Assembly (NCBI GenBank): GCA_904063045.1
Contig: CAJFCJ010000005.1
Span: 3,590,165-3,654,164, forward strand
DNA: 64,000 nt
From: Dimorphilus gyrociliatus
Taxonomy: Eukaryota; Annelida; Polychaeta; Dinophilidae
Reading direction: 5' to 3'
The notes beneath the pieces were generated by a model. The model was not told where the DNA came from. It saw only the letters and a list, made by a program, of their open reading frames with translations, and did no database searches. A program made the position numbers and the translations under genes. Shown here in pieces: positions 13,163 through 24,329 of this stretch (position 1 is its first letter; each line of letters opens with the position of its first letter).

Positions 13163-15435
13163 CTAACTGTTGGAATTTTTGACAACAATATTGACAATGC
13201 TAATGTCATCCACTGGTTTATCATTTTCTTTATTAGTTTTGACAGTCGATATTGCTTGTACAACGTCCATTCCTCGAAAGACTATTCCAAACACAGTATG
13301 CTTATTATCTAACCATGGGGTAGGTATAACTGTTATGAAAAATTGTGAACCGTTTGTATTCGGCCCTGCATTTGCCATAGAAACAGTATATGGACGATCG
13401 TGTTTTTTTGAAGGGTGAAATTCATCTTCAAACTCTCCTCCCCAAATACTTTCTCCGCCTGTACCATTTCCTTTAGGGTCACCAGTTTGAATCATGAACG
13501 ATGGAATAACTCTATGGAATATATGCTTGTTGTAGTAGCCATTTCTCGAGTGAACAACAAAATTTTCTACGGTCTTTGGACATTCTTTCGGGAATAATTC
13601 AATATGAATATCACCCTTTGTAGTATGTATGATTGCGTATTTGCCCGTTCTTGATGGTCCACCAGCGTCAGTTGTAGCTGAGAGTATTTCTTCTTTAGTA
13701 GGCTTTTCGTTAAAAACATCTCTGTCGTCATCCTCGGTTTCACGCCTAGTCAGCAAAAAGAATCGATTCTTCTTAAAAGCAGTAGCGAATACAGTTGGAT
13801 CAGTTAATGATGAAGTTTGACTCAAAAGAGGATTGTCACTTGCAGCCATTTCAGCTGTGGGTACAGCTTTTTGTTGAGCACTACCTTGCCATAAAGATAT
13901 ATGTAAAAATCGAATAGTTTCTCCCTTTCCAAGAATACGGCTACAAACATTTGTTTTTAAATTTATGATCTTTATACCAATAGGACTTCCATAAAGAAGG
14001 AAATTTCCCGAACAATCAAATATGATATTGCAATAGGCGTAAGAGCTAGACTTTTCAAGTTCTTTTTCAATGGCAATTCTGCGATTCCATTCCATGTTTG
14101 TAACAAAATTTTTAGTTCTTTGTAAGTCTTCAGCAGAACTTATCGACTCATCAAGAACTTTACTTAATTTTCCAGTCAAGAAATTAAATATTCTTACCTA
14201 AAAATAAAGACATTAAATTTTAATTCTTACGAACAAAAGATAGTTTTCAGTAGGTAAATACTTTTCGATTTTTGCTGAGAGATGCCATTTTATTTCCGTC
14301 AGTGGAAAAAGCAAATTCTAATGGGAGTGTCTTTTCTTTCAAGAAATCGAACAAGTCGGTATCAAGCTTTGATTGCCAAGAAGCGTTGCCTATAGAATAT
14401 TTTTTAATATAATACTATAAATATAAAAGGATTATCAAGTACCGTTAATCTTGTAATCGCCTTGAGGTCCACACCAATATTCGACCATTCCTTGGGTATC
14501 AGCTGACACGATAGTATCGTAACGTGCATTATATCTCATAACAATTATAGGTGAGCTATGAATGTTAGATAAAATTTTCAAAGGTTCAGATGAACCTTTA
14601 CCGTCGAAAATATGAATATTTCCATTTAATTTTTCGCATCTGTACAAAAAAAATTTGTAATAAACAAATGTTTTTTTTTATCTATGATCTATTTTAGCTA
14701 ATAAGATAATTACATTGCCAAAGTGGGCATTGCGTCACCATGGGCATAAATCCATTCGCATTTTGACGGTTGAAATTGTAGTTTAAGCATATTTATCATG
14801 TCTGAAAGTTTAATAATTGTAAAATAATAATATAATTTATGAATAAATGAATATTCATTTTACCAAAATTAATTACATCGAAGACCTTAGCTATTTGGTC
14901 TTCAGCGATTGATGCGGCCATCTGTCCATCGTTACTGCCAGCAAGATCAAGAATATTGGTCAAATGACATCTAAAATGCTTAACGAATTCTATATCTCTA
15001 TCTGGGTTCTTTTTCCAAAATTTTACGTGTCCATCAGCACTTGCTGTTATGATAAAATCCGTTCTGAAATTCGAATAAATTACATAAATAGGAAATAAAT
15101 TAATAAACGTTGGTTATATTTACTTTGTTACCACAACATGAGTGATCACATCTCTATGCATGTAACTCTTTTCGTACATTTCACATGCAGGTAAATTATC
15201 TAAGTAGACTTTTTCAAATTGAAGAGCTAAATATAAAAAGAGCGATATAAGGTGGATATTGTTTAGCGGTAAATTGAAAAGTAAAAAATACAATTAGATC
15301 AAATCGAAAAATACAAAACAACAAACTTTTCCTCTTTTTTGCAGTTGCTGACTCTCCAATTTTAGGTCCAACCCAATCATCATCACTATCATTATTATCG
15401 GCGGGACGCTTTACCGCTTCAGCAGCGCTTTCCAT
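13163..15435 (-). CDS. PPWD1: PPWD1 spliceosomal WD40-cyclophilin
   Basis: Peptidyl-prolyl cis-trans isomerase with an N-terminal WD40 domain, found in spliceosomal C complexes of the nucleus. Minus-strand exons: 15435-15327, 15226-15124, 15063-14864, 14801-14714, 14639-14443, 14389-14262 and 14197-13163 (619 residues; human is 646). The acidic start ([12 protein letters not shown]) is followed by the WD region with [27 protein letters not shown] and [12 protein letters not shown]. The cyclophilin domain runs from about residue 463: [15 protein letters not shown] carries the catalytic Arg and the Phe-Met-x-Gln pocket, NTNGSQFFI follows, and [10 protein letters not shown] keeps the Trp and His. 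The active site therefore looks intact. The start at 15435 is the first ATG; a GTG nine bases further upstream is not needed. It converges on HELQ, and its start is 190 bases from the stop of the next minus-strand gene. Confidence 0.95.
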
Positions 15436-15624
15436 TTTGGACACTGTATTGTTAATAAACTGGGCATATATTTGTTAGAATCAAGGCGCCATCTGTAATA
15501 TATAAAAGTTCTTGAAGCAGATCATTGAATCATTTGAATCATAAATATGTTTATTAGAAGCTAAAACTAAATTAGGACAAACGATAAAGACATATGATTT
15601 AAAAAGAAAAAAATCCTTGGGATA

Positions 15625-17485
15625 CTAATAATAAATCAATGTTGTATCTTCACGGATCATTGAGGGGTAAGTTCCGTCAGCGTTCCATTGATCTTAAAAA
15701 CAAAATTTTTTTTGTGTGGCTTGTTAATATTGAAAATATTGAAAATAACGTATTAACGTAATGCTTTAAAAAAATCTTTCTTTTGTCAAGTGCTTTATAC
15801 TTACCTTCTGCCATTGCTACCACAGTTGCTTCTTCATCCCTCGCTTTATAAACTTCTACAGGAAAGTGAAGATATCCGTTGTTCAAAGTTAGTAATCTCA
15901 ACAACTCTACCAGCTGGAGAATGATTTGCCCTTTTGAAAGCTTCTTTCCGTTAAGTTTACCGTTTGTTGGGCATTTGTAAAAATCCAGTTCATAGCCTCT
16001 TGGTGGATACTTGTACAGGTAGTGCGAATATGGAACATTTCGCACTACTTGACAAAATCTCACCAACTTGGAGGTGAAATTTCTTAGCTTGTCAACGAAA
16101 TGGCTTGTTGTCCGCAGACCGTCTATCATCTGCTCAAATTCTACCCTCTCTCGAAACTTTGGATAAGCAAACTTGTAGTTGGTGTTCGGGAAGTCCACGG
16201 TTGGACTACAAAATAAAAAGAAATAAAGAATTATGATTAAAAGACTTTGTTAGGATGTATATGTAGAATACTTGGAGATCAGTGGGAATTCTGTAAGTTC
16301 GGAACACTTTCTAAAAATTTCCAACGAAACAGCCAAGTTTTTCTTCTGGTCCAGAGTTTTTTCTTCATTTTGTATATTCAACACCAAAATCCCATAAGTA
16401 TCAACCGTATTCTGCTCTGAGCAAACGGTTTCTATGCAATTGAAATATGCAAATGAATATTTTTTCCTCTACAGTATATACATTTTGATTGTTTTACCTT
16501 CACTTATAGGCTGAAACGAATTGGCCGTAAGCGTTTGTTGCGTTGGCCCTGAATTCGTCAGATTCTCGAAATGATTAGCCATGGAAATTCCTGTTACTGA
16601 TCACGTGTCAGGTATATCGAACAGGCGTACAGATAATTAATTTAAATTTGTTATTATACAGTGCTTAAACAAATGTTCCGTACAACCGACTTTTTTTTTA
16701 TAAGGGCTATTTTAAAGGGTAATCAATGGGATTTTTTTAGAAAAAATCTGACTACTGTGTAGGAAATTTTGTCTAGTTTTATTAGAAATTTTCAGGTGCT
16801 TTCTACCTCTTCTAGTTTACGAATTATTTACATATTTTGGTGAGTATGTATAATTCAGTACAAATTTTTTTGGAAAAGTCAAGCCAATTTTCCATATACC
16901 CAACACCTCCACTCTATGTATAATTAGGTTTAATAATGTATTGTATGGAAAATTTCGGAATGTTGAAAATCTCCGAAATCTGCCCATAGGATAAGCCTTC
17001 TTGGTGCCTATTAATATTATACCTTCCTATCATATTCATTGAATACTTGTTATAAACTACTCATGGATCATATTTTATAGGGGGTATACGGAAAATTGGC
17101 TTAACTTTTCCAAAAAAAAATTCATACTGAATTATACATACTCACCAAAATATGTAAATAATTCGTAAAGTAGAAGAGGTGGAAAGTCGGTTGTACGGAA
17201 CATTTGTTTCAGCACTGTATGCCCTCTATATTTACAAGGATTTTGGTCAAAATTGCCATTCAATCCATCTGTCTGTTGTACTGACACATCGGTCTGTTCT
17301 ATCGAAAAGTCAATAAGTTAATTAACACAATAACTTGCTATAATAAAACGACATTACTTTCCAAATCGTGGAAGAATAATTCCGTGTCTCTCGCATTTAG
17401 AAAGCGAGGAATAGATGAGTCTGGCGACATAAAAGCTTAAAATTAAAGAGAATAAATGTAAAGGTTGAACATTACTGTTGTTCAT
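15625..17485 (-). CDS. Unrecognised conserved-looking protein, possibly p31comet-like
   Basis: Seven minus-strand exons with consistent phases: 17485-17476, 17435-17358, 17298-17236, 16596-16498, 16431-16272, 16205-15805 and 15692-15625 (292 residues). The N-terminal 90 residues are polar and Asn/Gln/Thr-rich, probably disordered. The rest is folded-looking, with VPYSHYLYKYPPRGYELDF, then a helix LVELLRLLTLNNGYLHFPVE and the ending MIREDTTLIYY. The order (a helix, an ELD(F/L) strand, a Leu-rich helix ending in a proline, then (T)VVAMAED) and the total length faintly recall MAD2L1BP/p31comet, the HORMA-like adaptor that removes MAD2 from checkpoint complexes. That link is weak and from memory. 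The first coding exon is only 10 bases. The fourth exon uses an AG at 16598-16597; the nearby AG six bases downstream would create a stop. The third intron contains a MITE. Confidence 0.6.
16659..17217. mobile_element. Tc1/mariner-type MITE with long inverted repeats
   Basis: A 559-base element begins CAGTGCTTAAACAAATGTTC and ends with the reverse complement of CAGTGCTGAAACAAATGTTC; TA dinucleotides flank both ends (16657-16658 and 17218-17219). The inverted arms match for about 150 bases. The left arm carries roughly 110 extra bases after its first 37 or so. No transposase frame is present, so it would depend on a transposase in trans. Arms and TA target duplication indicate the Tc1/mariner class; the family is not identified. 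It sits inside intron 3 of the minus-strand gene at 15,625-17,485. Confidence 0.85.
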
Positions 17486-17865
17486 TTTGTTCACTCTGAT
17501 CTATTAGATTAATAAGAAGCTTCTTAAGCGACACTCGATGTTAGACAGATGAAATCTCCTATATAGAAATTTTGCAATATATTTATGAAATTGTGAAATA
17601 ACCACGAACTGGTGGCGCCCTTTTAGATTTGTATTCAATAACAATTTTAAAAAAATTAGGTCAAAACAAATAAAATCACATCAAAACGATTGGAAAAAAC
17701 ATTTTTAATACAAGTGAACACTGCTACAAATAACAGAATTACTTTTCATCATTGAATACTGTACAGTACTTGAATATTTAGCTCCAGAAATCTTGACTAA
17801 GCTGTCCAAGATTCAAACATTGAGACGTTCCAAATATAATTTCATAGAGAAAGATAAAAGAGAAA

Positions 17866-17906
<41 letters not shown>

Positions 17907-18233
17907 ATATATATATATATAGTGTTTGAGTGACGTTTTTGATTATTTTTTTATAAAAAAAAAGGGTAGACAGAAAAGAGAAACACTAATTCTTAAAACT
18001 TCCTTTTGAAAAGAAAGAAATTTTGTGAGTAAAGATTTAAAAAAGAAAATAAAGTAACAAACAAACAAAACAATTAAAGAAAAAGAAGAAATCTAATGAC
18101 AAACAGGAGATTGCTTAATAATATTAGAAAATGTCACCATATTGAACGAGATTCTTAAACGGAAATGTTATTTTTTTCTTCCCTAATGAAAAACAAATTG
18201 AGCAAAAAAATTCGGAGGACGTTTAAAACTGTT
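17486..18233. other. Intergenic spacer between the p31comet-like gene and SCAI
   Basis: About 750 bases, AT-rich, with a (GA)n tract followed by (TA)n at about 17873-17922. No coding frame is supported. It should hold the SCAI 3' untranslated region and the promoter of the upstream part of the minus-strand neighbour. Confidence 0.5.
17873..17922. repeat. (GA)n then (TA)n microsatellite
   Basis: About 32 bases of GA dinucleotides run into a short TA tract. It lies in the spacer downstream of SCAI. Confidence 0.85.
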
Positions 18234-20303
18234 TCACATATTCGAAATTGGATCGTGAAAAAGGCCATATACTTCTAGGATTTTTGACAAATCTAATACG
18301 TTTTTTATAAGCTGAGGCGACTCTAATAGTTCTTCTCGTGGGATTTTCGGATAACTCAAAGGGTAATGTTGGGAACCCTGTAAGAGTAAATATATATATA
18401 GATCAATACACAAGCATTTATAATTCCCACTCGCGCACCTACCTTAAAACTTTTATGTAGTAGGACAACAACCGAATAGAATACGAAGCGAAGCATGAGC
18501 AATCTTAGAAAGTCATCACCATAAAATTGAATGTAGGATTGATCTGAAAGAAATAAATTATAAAATTATTCACAGGAAAGCATAAAGAAAATAATAAACA
18601 ATTGAATAAACACACACCCAAAGTCTTTGATCTCATAAATAGTCTACCAGCGTCATTTAAAAATTTATCCACCTGTTCACAATAGAATCTTAATATAATT
18701 TAAACAATAAACTCAAAGAGAATTTATCTATTGGTAAGTAATGTAAAAAGCATTCTATTCATTCTTGTTTTAATAATAAAATCCATCACCTGAGATCTAG
18801 ACCTCTCCCACAGAGTAAAAGGTACATCGTTCAGTTTACATATGTAACAGAAAGCTGTTAGGGGTGAGTGGAGGAAAAGCGTCATTAAATTCCCCTTTTG
18901 GTGTTGTTCTGTCAGAAGGAACCAGTCAGCAGGCAATTTATATACACACAACTACATAAATAACTAATTAATTAGTGTTTTATAAAGTATTAATGGTGAA
19001 TTGTTTTGTTTTTTTGCTGTTGTTCATAAGCCAGCTAAACTAGGAGCAAACTATGTTGACTGCAGATAATAACATAGGCTACATAAATAGCATTTCATAT
19101 CTTACCTGGAAAACTATCTGGAAACGTCGCTGCTGATAATAAACAGACTAACGGTTGTCCAAATAGAACTGGCCAATGCTGTTTGTTTAATTAATAAATA
19201 AAAATGATACTAAATAAATTTTGATTAAAATAGACTGAGAATATATTACTAACAGCAAATGCTGAGCTATTATCACTATCGACAATAAGGAATAATGGTT
19301 TTCTGCAATATAAATATAAATCTCCTGGATGTAGGCTGAAAAAGAAGGAAAAAAAACAAAAAATGTATAATAAGGAAGAGGAATATTTATAAGATTAGAT
19401 AAAGATAATATTTATATTGTAATCAAATTACCAATGCATGTCTTTTAAAGCTCCCGACCTCTTTGTTTTATTCTGTACAAATTCTGGCTCTCTTTTATTA
19501 TTTGTAAGCAAACCTCCGTAATCGTATGCAACTGTATATACGTTGAAGCAGGCAGAGGCGTGTGCAGACGCACAAAAGAAGAAAAAAAAAAGTCAATTAA
19601 CAATTAATTAAACGTATCAGCAGCAATTTATCAATTTCTTTTATTTAAAGCCTCTACCACTTACTGTCAAGTTTTCTGCTGTTATCACAATGATTTCTAC
19701 ACCCATCAGCAGATAAATATATTAACATAGCCCCGGATGGCGGAAGTTCTTTAAATCCGGAAGCTAGGAATGCATTTAATTGCGAGAAAGTCGGTTTGTA
19801 TAATAAATATTTATGAGGATTCTCTCTCTTAGATATCCCAGATCCATCCTAAGAAAGGAAAGAAAAAGCATCTTAGTTAAATATGAAAGATAGAGAGAAG
19901 GAAAGAGGTAGAGCAAAGAAGGAAATTATAAAAATTAACTAACAAAGGGTATTCGACCAGGGGCCGGAGAGGCGTCAAAAATTTGATTAGTTAGATCTTC
20001 TTGAGGTTCCCTTTCTAGCGTCTGCAATATTCTGAACATATCTAAAGTCAATTCACTAAACTTGACCTAGAAAATATCCCCAAAAAAAAAAGAAACAAGT
20101 CGTTAATTTTGTTTAATGACACAAAATTAATCTAAACAAACTTGTGAGTGACTATTGCCAACAATTAATATCTCCTGAAGAGTTAAATAAATAGGCGTTC
20201 CTTTTTCCAGCGATACAATATTCGTTGGAGTTAGACGATGAGATAATATAACAGGAGTAGACTCAAGATCCGTAACGTTCACAACATTATCTGCCTATAT
20301 TTG

Positions 20304-20359
<56 letters not shown>

Positions 20360-21755
20360 CATAAAGATAAAAAAGAGAGAATGTTTAAAGAACCTGTATA
20401 AATGCCTGAATTTCCCCTAAAACTAGCGACCATTCTAACTGATCATCTGGAGAATAAGTACTGCTGTAGTCATCAATTTGTTTAGCCAGTTCCTAATAGA
20501 CAGAGAGAGAGAGAGAGAGAGAGAGGAAGAGAGAGATAAAAGGAGAGATAGAGAAAAAAAAATATAGATTAGTTTCTTTTTAAATAATGAATAAGATTGC
20601 TATCTTACTCTAACTAAGTCTCTAACTAATTTCATTTTCTTTAAAAGCAAGCAGACAACTATAAATCGGGCGTAATATCTCAATTTTTTCACCATCAAAT
20701 CAGGTCTGTAACGAAAAAATAAGAATAAATTTATACGAAGAAACAGAGAAGTATAGAAAAGGAGAGAAAGACGAAGAAAGAAGGGAGAAGGATAGTTTTT
20801 CTCTTTTATTGAATAAAGACGTATGTATATATTCCCTTACCTCTCTTCTTTATTGGCACTGGAATAATAAGCTCGCATTCTAATAGCATTATAAAACGAA
20901 AACGATTCATTTAAATAATTCGTTTCGCTTGTACGTAAACTGAAACGGAGAATAGAAATACATATTTAATAAATATTAAACTCTAATAACAAATATATAT
21001 GACCTTTAAACGTTAAATATTGCTAAATAAATTGCATACTTACTAATAATGATAATATAATTGCCCTATTTTCGATGCTATTTCTCCTATTTGCCACCTT
21101 TTAAGGGAATATTTGACGTCTAGAACGTGTCTGTTAATAATTTAATTAACGTTTAATATAATTAATTGCTTATTTAATTTCCCGACTCTTTTTTATCTTA
21201 CCGATTTTGCTGTTGGAATTTCCATAGTTTTGTATAGACATCGAATGTTCGACCAAAATACGATTGCCATTGCTTATGACCGTATTGGGGTAGATCTCTA
21301 TAACAGTAAGCACATATATGCATGTATATTTTATGTATACGTAGTCTTCTATCTATCAATCAATCTATATATATATATATATATATATATACTGTATATA
21401 CTATATATGTATATATATATGCATTTATTAACGACTAGTATTAAAACTATTATAATTATCTAACAATCTATGACAAACGTGTCTTATAGTGTCGATATAT
21501 TAACAAACAAACACTTGGCAACAATAAAGATTTATTTGCGGATTTCATACGTTATGCAAACGATGTCGATAGGGCCAACGTCACCGAAGAGACGCTCGCA
21601 ATATAATTATATGATGCATACAGATATTTTTTTAGAATTGGTTTGCAAAGCAAACTTAACTACCTTAATCCGTTGAATAGCTGCTTTGATTTTTCCAAAT
21701 AATGACAAAATTCGTTGACAATCTTGCGTTCTTGATCATCCATTTCAACGGACAT
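18234..21755 (-). CDS. SCAI: SCAI (suppressor of cancer cell invasion), about 16 exons
   Basis: Nuclear cofactor that represses MRTF/SRF transcription and takes part in double-strand-break repair. Clear minus-strand exons are 21755-21664, 21297-21202, 21130-21044, 20939-20841 and 20705-20609; about ten further short exons follow, and the last is about 18379-18234. Diagnostic stretches are YLEKSKQLFNGLRDLPQYG, KQWQSYFGRTFDVYTKLW, QIGEIASKIGQLYYHYYLR, RYYARFIVVCLL, NPHKYLLYKPTFSQL, LHPGDLYLYCRKPLFLIV and GQPLVCLLSA. The ending YPLSYPKIPREELLESP matches the SCAI C-terminus, and the product ends FHDPISNM. The first five junctions keep frame; the middle ones were read less precisely. The start at 21755 (MSVEMDDQERK) is chosen because it runs straight into the conserved block. 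It is divergent from DHPS, 382 bases away. Confidence 0.9.
20307..20353. repeat. (TA)n microsatellite in a SCAI intron
   Basis: About 45 bases of TA dinucleotides followed by TGTGTG, between two SCAI exons. Confidence 0.85.
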
Positions 21756-22137
21756 ATTGATTACGATATAAGGCGTTGAAATGTCTCCCAACGAAACCTT
21801 AGTAACCAAAATGTCGTTTAAGACACTACCAGATGGGATTCATTTTGAATTGCAAAGATGGTATTTCCTCGTAGTCAAGCACATATTAATATATTGACAT
21901 AACACGCTGCGAGAATAATAAAATGGCGACGAATGTACTACAATGGAATCCATACTTTAATTCTCTATATAGCTTGTCGCAGTATAGAGCGACATCTTTT
22001 CCCCTAAAATCGTAGTAAGCGGAAGTAGTTTGTCTTTTTTCCGATTGTTCTGCTTCGGCACGATTTCTCTTTGAATTGATCCATTCTTAATTACACTTGG
22101 AGAAATCTTTAATCAATATATTTCTTTTACTTTTATT
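21756..22137. promoter_or_regulatory. Shared divergent promoter region of SCAI and DHPS
   Basis: Both start codons face outwards from this 382-base stretch, so it must hold both promoters and both leaders. No TATA box is obvious in the expected place for either gene. Co-regulation is an inference from the spacing only. Confidence 0.5.
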
Positions 22138-23619
22138 ATGGAAAACTTAGCCGAACAAAGCGTTCTTTTAAAAAGTGGTGAATTACCTTGTGAACCGGTT
22201 GAAGTTAAAGGATACGACTTTGAAAACGGATTAGACTATTCTCAACTATTGAAAAGTTTTAGAACAACTGGATTTCAAGCAACAAACTTCGGAATGGCTA
22301 TCGAAGAAATAGAACGAATGGTAAAATAGTGCTTTCATCTATTATCGTTCCTTCCACGTGCGTTTCTTTTAACCAATTACTACGTATTGCGCAATATTTT
22401 TAGATAGATTGTAAACGGCAGCCGCTATCCAAGGCAGATCAAGAATGCCCTAATCTAAACCCAGTAGGAAGAGAGAAAACAAATTGTACTATTTTTCTCG
22501 GCTATACGTCCAATTTAATCTCATCAGGCGTTCGAGATACTATACGTTTTCTGGCTAAAAATAATTTGGTAATTACCTTTTTCCATTATTCTTTATTATC
22601 TATTACGTTATCTAATCCAAAATAACTAAGTAAACCTTCTATAGGTTGATTGCATAGTTACAACTGCTGGTGGAATTGAAGAAGACTTTGTTAAGTGTCT
22701 CGCACCTACTTACTTGGGAGATTTTAATAAATTTCCAGGGCAAATGCTAAGAGATAGAGGAATAAATCGAATTGGTAATTTACTAGTACCAAATGATAAC
22801 TATTGTTATTTCGAGGAATGGATTATGCCTATTTTTGATAAAATGGTATAGAATTATTTTCTACTATATTACTTTCGCTTTGTTTATTTTAATTCCATCA
22901 TTGCGTTCTTCTTCCAGCTTAAAGAGCAAAATGAAGAGGGAACTGTTTGGACTCCATCAAAGGTTATTGCTCGCCTAGGTCACGAGATTGATAACCCAGA
23001 TAGTGTTTATTATTGGTGCGCTAAGGTTCGTTTTAATAGAAATAGAATGGGAAAAATAATTGATCATGAAATAGATATTTATAAAAGAAAAAGAGGAGCA
23101 TCTAATGATAAATAAATTACTCTCTTGACAGAATAATATTCCTGTATTTTCTCCGGCGTTAACTGATGGATCTATTGGCGATATGCTCTTCTTTCATTCT
23201 ATTAAAAATCCTGGGCTAAAAATAGACCTTGTTGAAGACATTAGAAGAATGAATTTTCAAGCATTGTACGCAATTAACACTGGTATGATTATCGTAGGAG
23301 GCGGCCTTATGAAGCATCATATATGCAACGCAAATTTAATGGTAATTGCTTTACAAAGATATGATTATTATTATTATTAAAACTTCCGCTTCTTCTTTGT
23401 AAATAGAGAAATGGAGCTAATTTTTCCGTATTTATAAACACCGCTCAAGAATTCGATGGAAGTGATTCCGGTGCCCGACCAGACGAAGCAATATCTTGGG
23501 GAAAGATACGAAAAGACGCAAAACCCGTTAAAGTATACGGTGAAGCAACATTAATCCTACCATTATTAGTTGCGGAAACATTTTATAAATCTCACGAAAA
23601 TACTAAGAATACAAAATAA
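22138..23619 (+). CDS. DHPS: Deoxyhypusine synthase
   Basis: Transfers the butylamine part of spermidine to a lysine of eIF5A, the first step of hypusine formation; cytosolic and NAD-dependent. Exons: 22138-22320, 22404-22568, 22645-22845, 22918-23025, 23132-23341 and 23407-23619 (359 residues; human is 369). Conserved blocks include [74 protein letters not shown] and [18 protein letters not shown]. The ISWGKIR block holds the catalytic lysine, at about residue 322. All six exons join in frame, with introns of 65-106 bases. It is convergent with the FAT-type cadherin gene. Confidence 0.97.
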
Positions 23620-24329
23620 ACAATTCGTTTTGTTTGTTATTATTATTTTTTTTCATAATTTCAGTATCAATAACATTTTATGTTTTTTTTTTCTTTTCTT
23701 CCAAAGAAAAAAGGTTCTCTCTTCTAAAATTAACAAATTTGTGACATCAATTTACACACACAAAAAAAAGGTGAATACAAAGAAATAGTATAAAAAAAAA
23801 ACAACGTATAAATATAAAAAGACGATAATGTATATGCAATATTTACACACTATAATTCATGCTGTGTATGCATGCATGAACATCTCTTCTTGTTTTGTTT
23901 TTTTTAACATATAAAAGACATGTATATAGATAGATTTTAAAATAAAAAGTAATAAAAAATGAAGACTAGGCTAAGAAATTTCCATTTTTCAGAAAATCGA
24001 ACATAGTATTTAGCACCATTTTTGCGAAAACAATCCTTTATAATTTTTAACTTAATTATTTTTTTCCTTATCTCCTCCAAAAGAAAAAAATTTCATGCAG
24101 GTTTTCTAACGCAAATTGATTATTCGTTTGTTGATCAGCATTCATTGAAAAAAAAAACTTTCCTTTCCTTTAGTATATGTGTTTATATAAGTATTTAAAA
24201 AAATAAAAACAGCACCAAATTGCCTGTTTTAGCTTATTTTTGAAGTTGTTTCTTTTTGTTTAAGCAAACAAAAGCTTTTTCATACAAAACAAAAAAAAAA
24301 GGTAATATTGTTGAGCACATTTTAATTTC
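23620..24329. other. Convergent spacer between DHPS and the FAT gene
   Basis: About 710 bases rich in A and T homopolymers, with no coding frame. It should contain the 3' untranslated regions of both genes. Confidence 0.55.
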
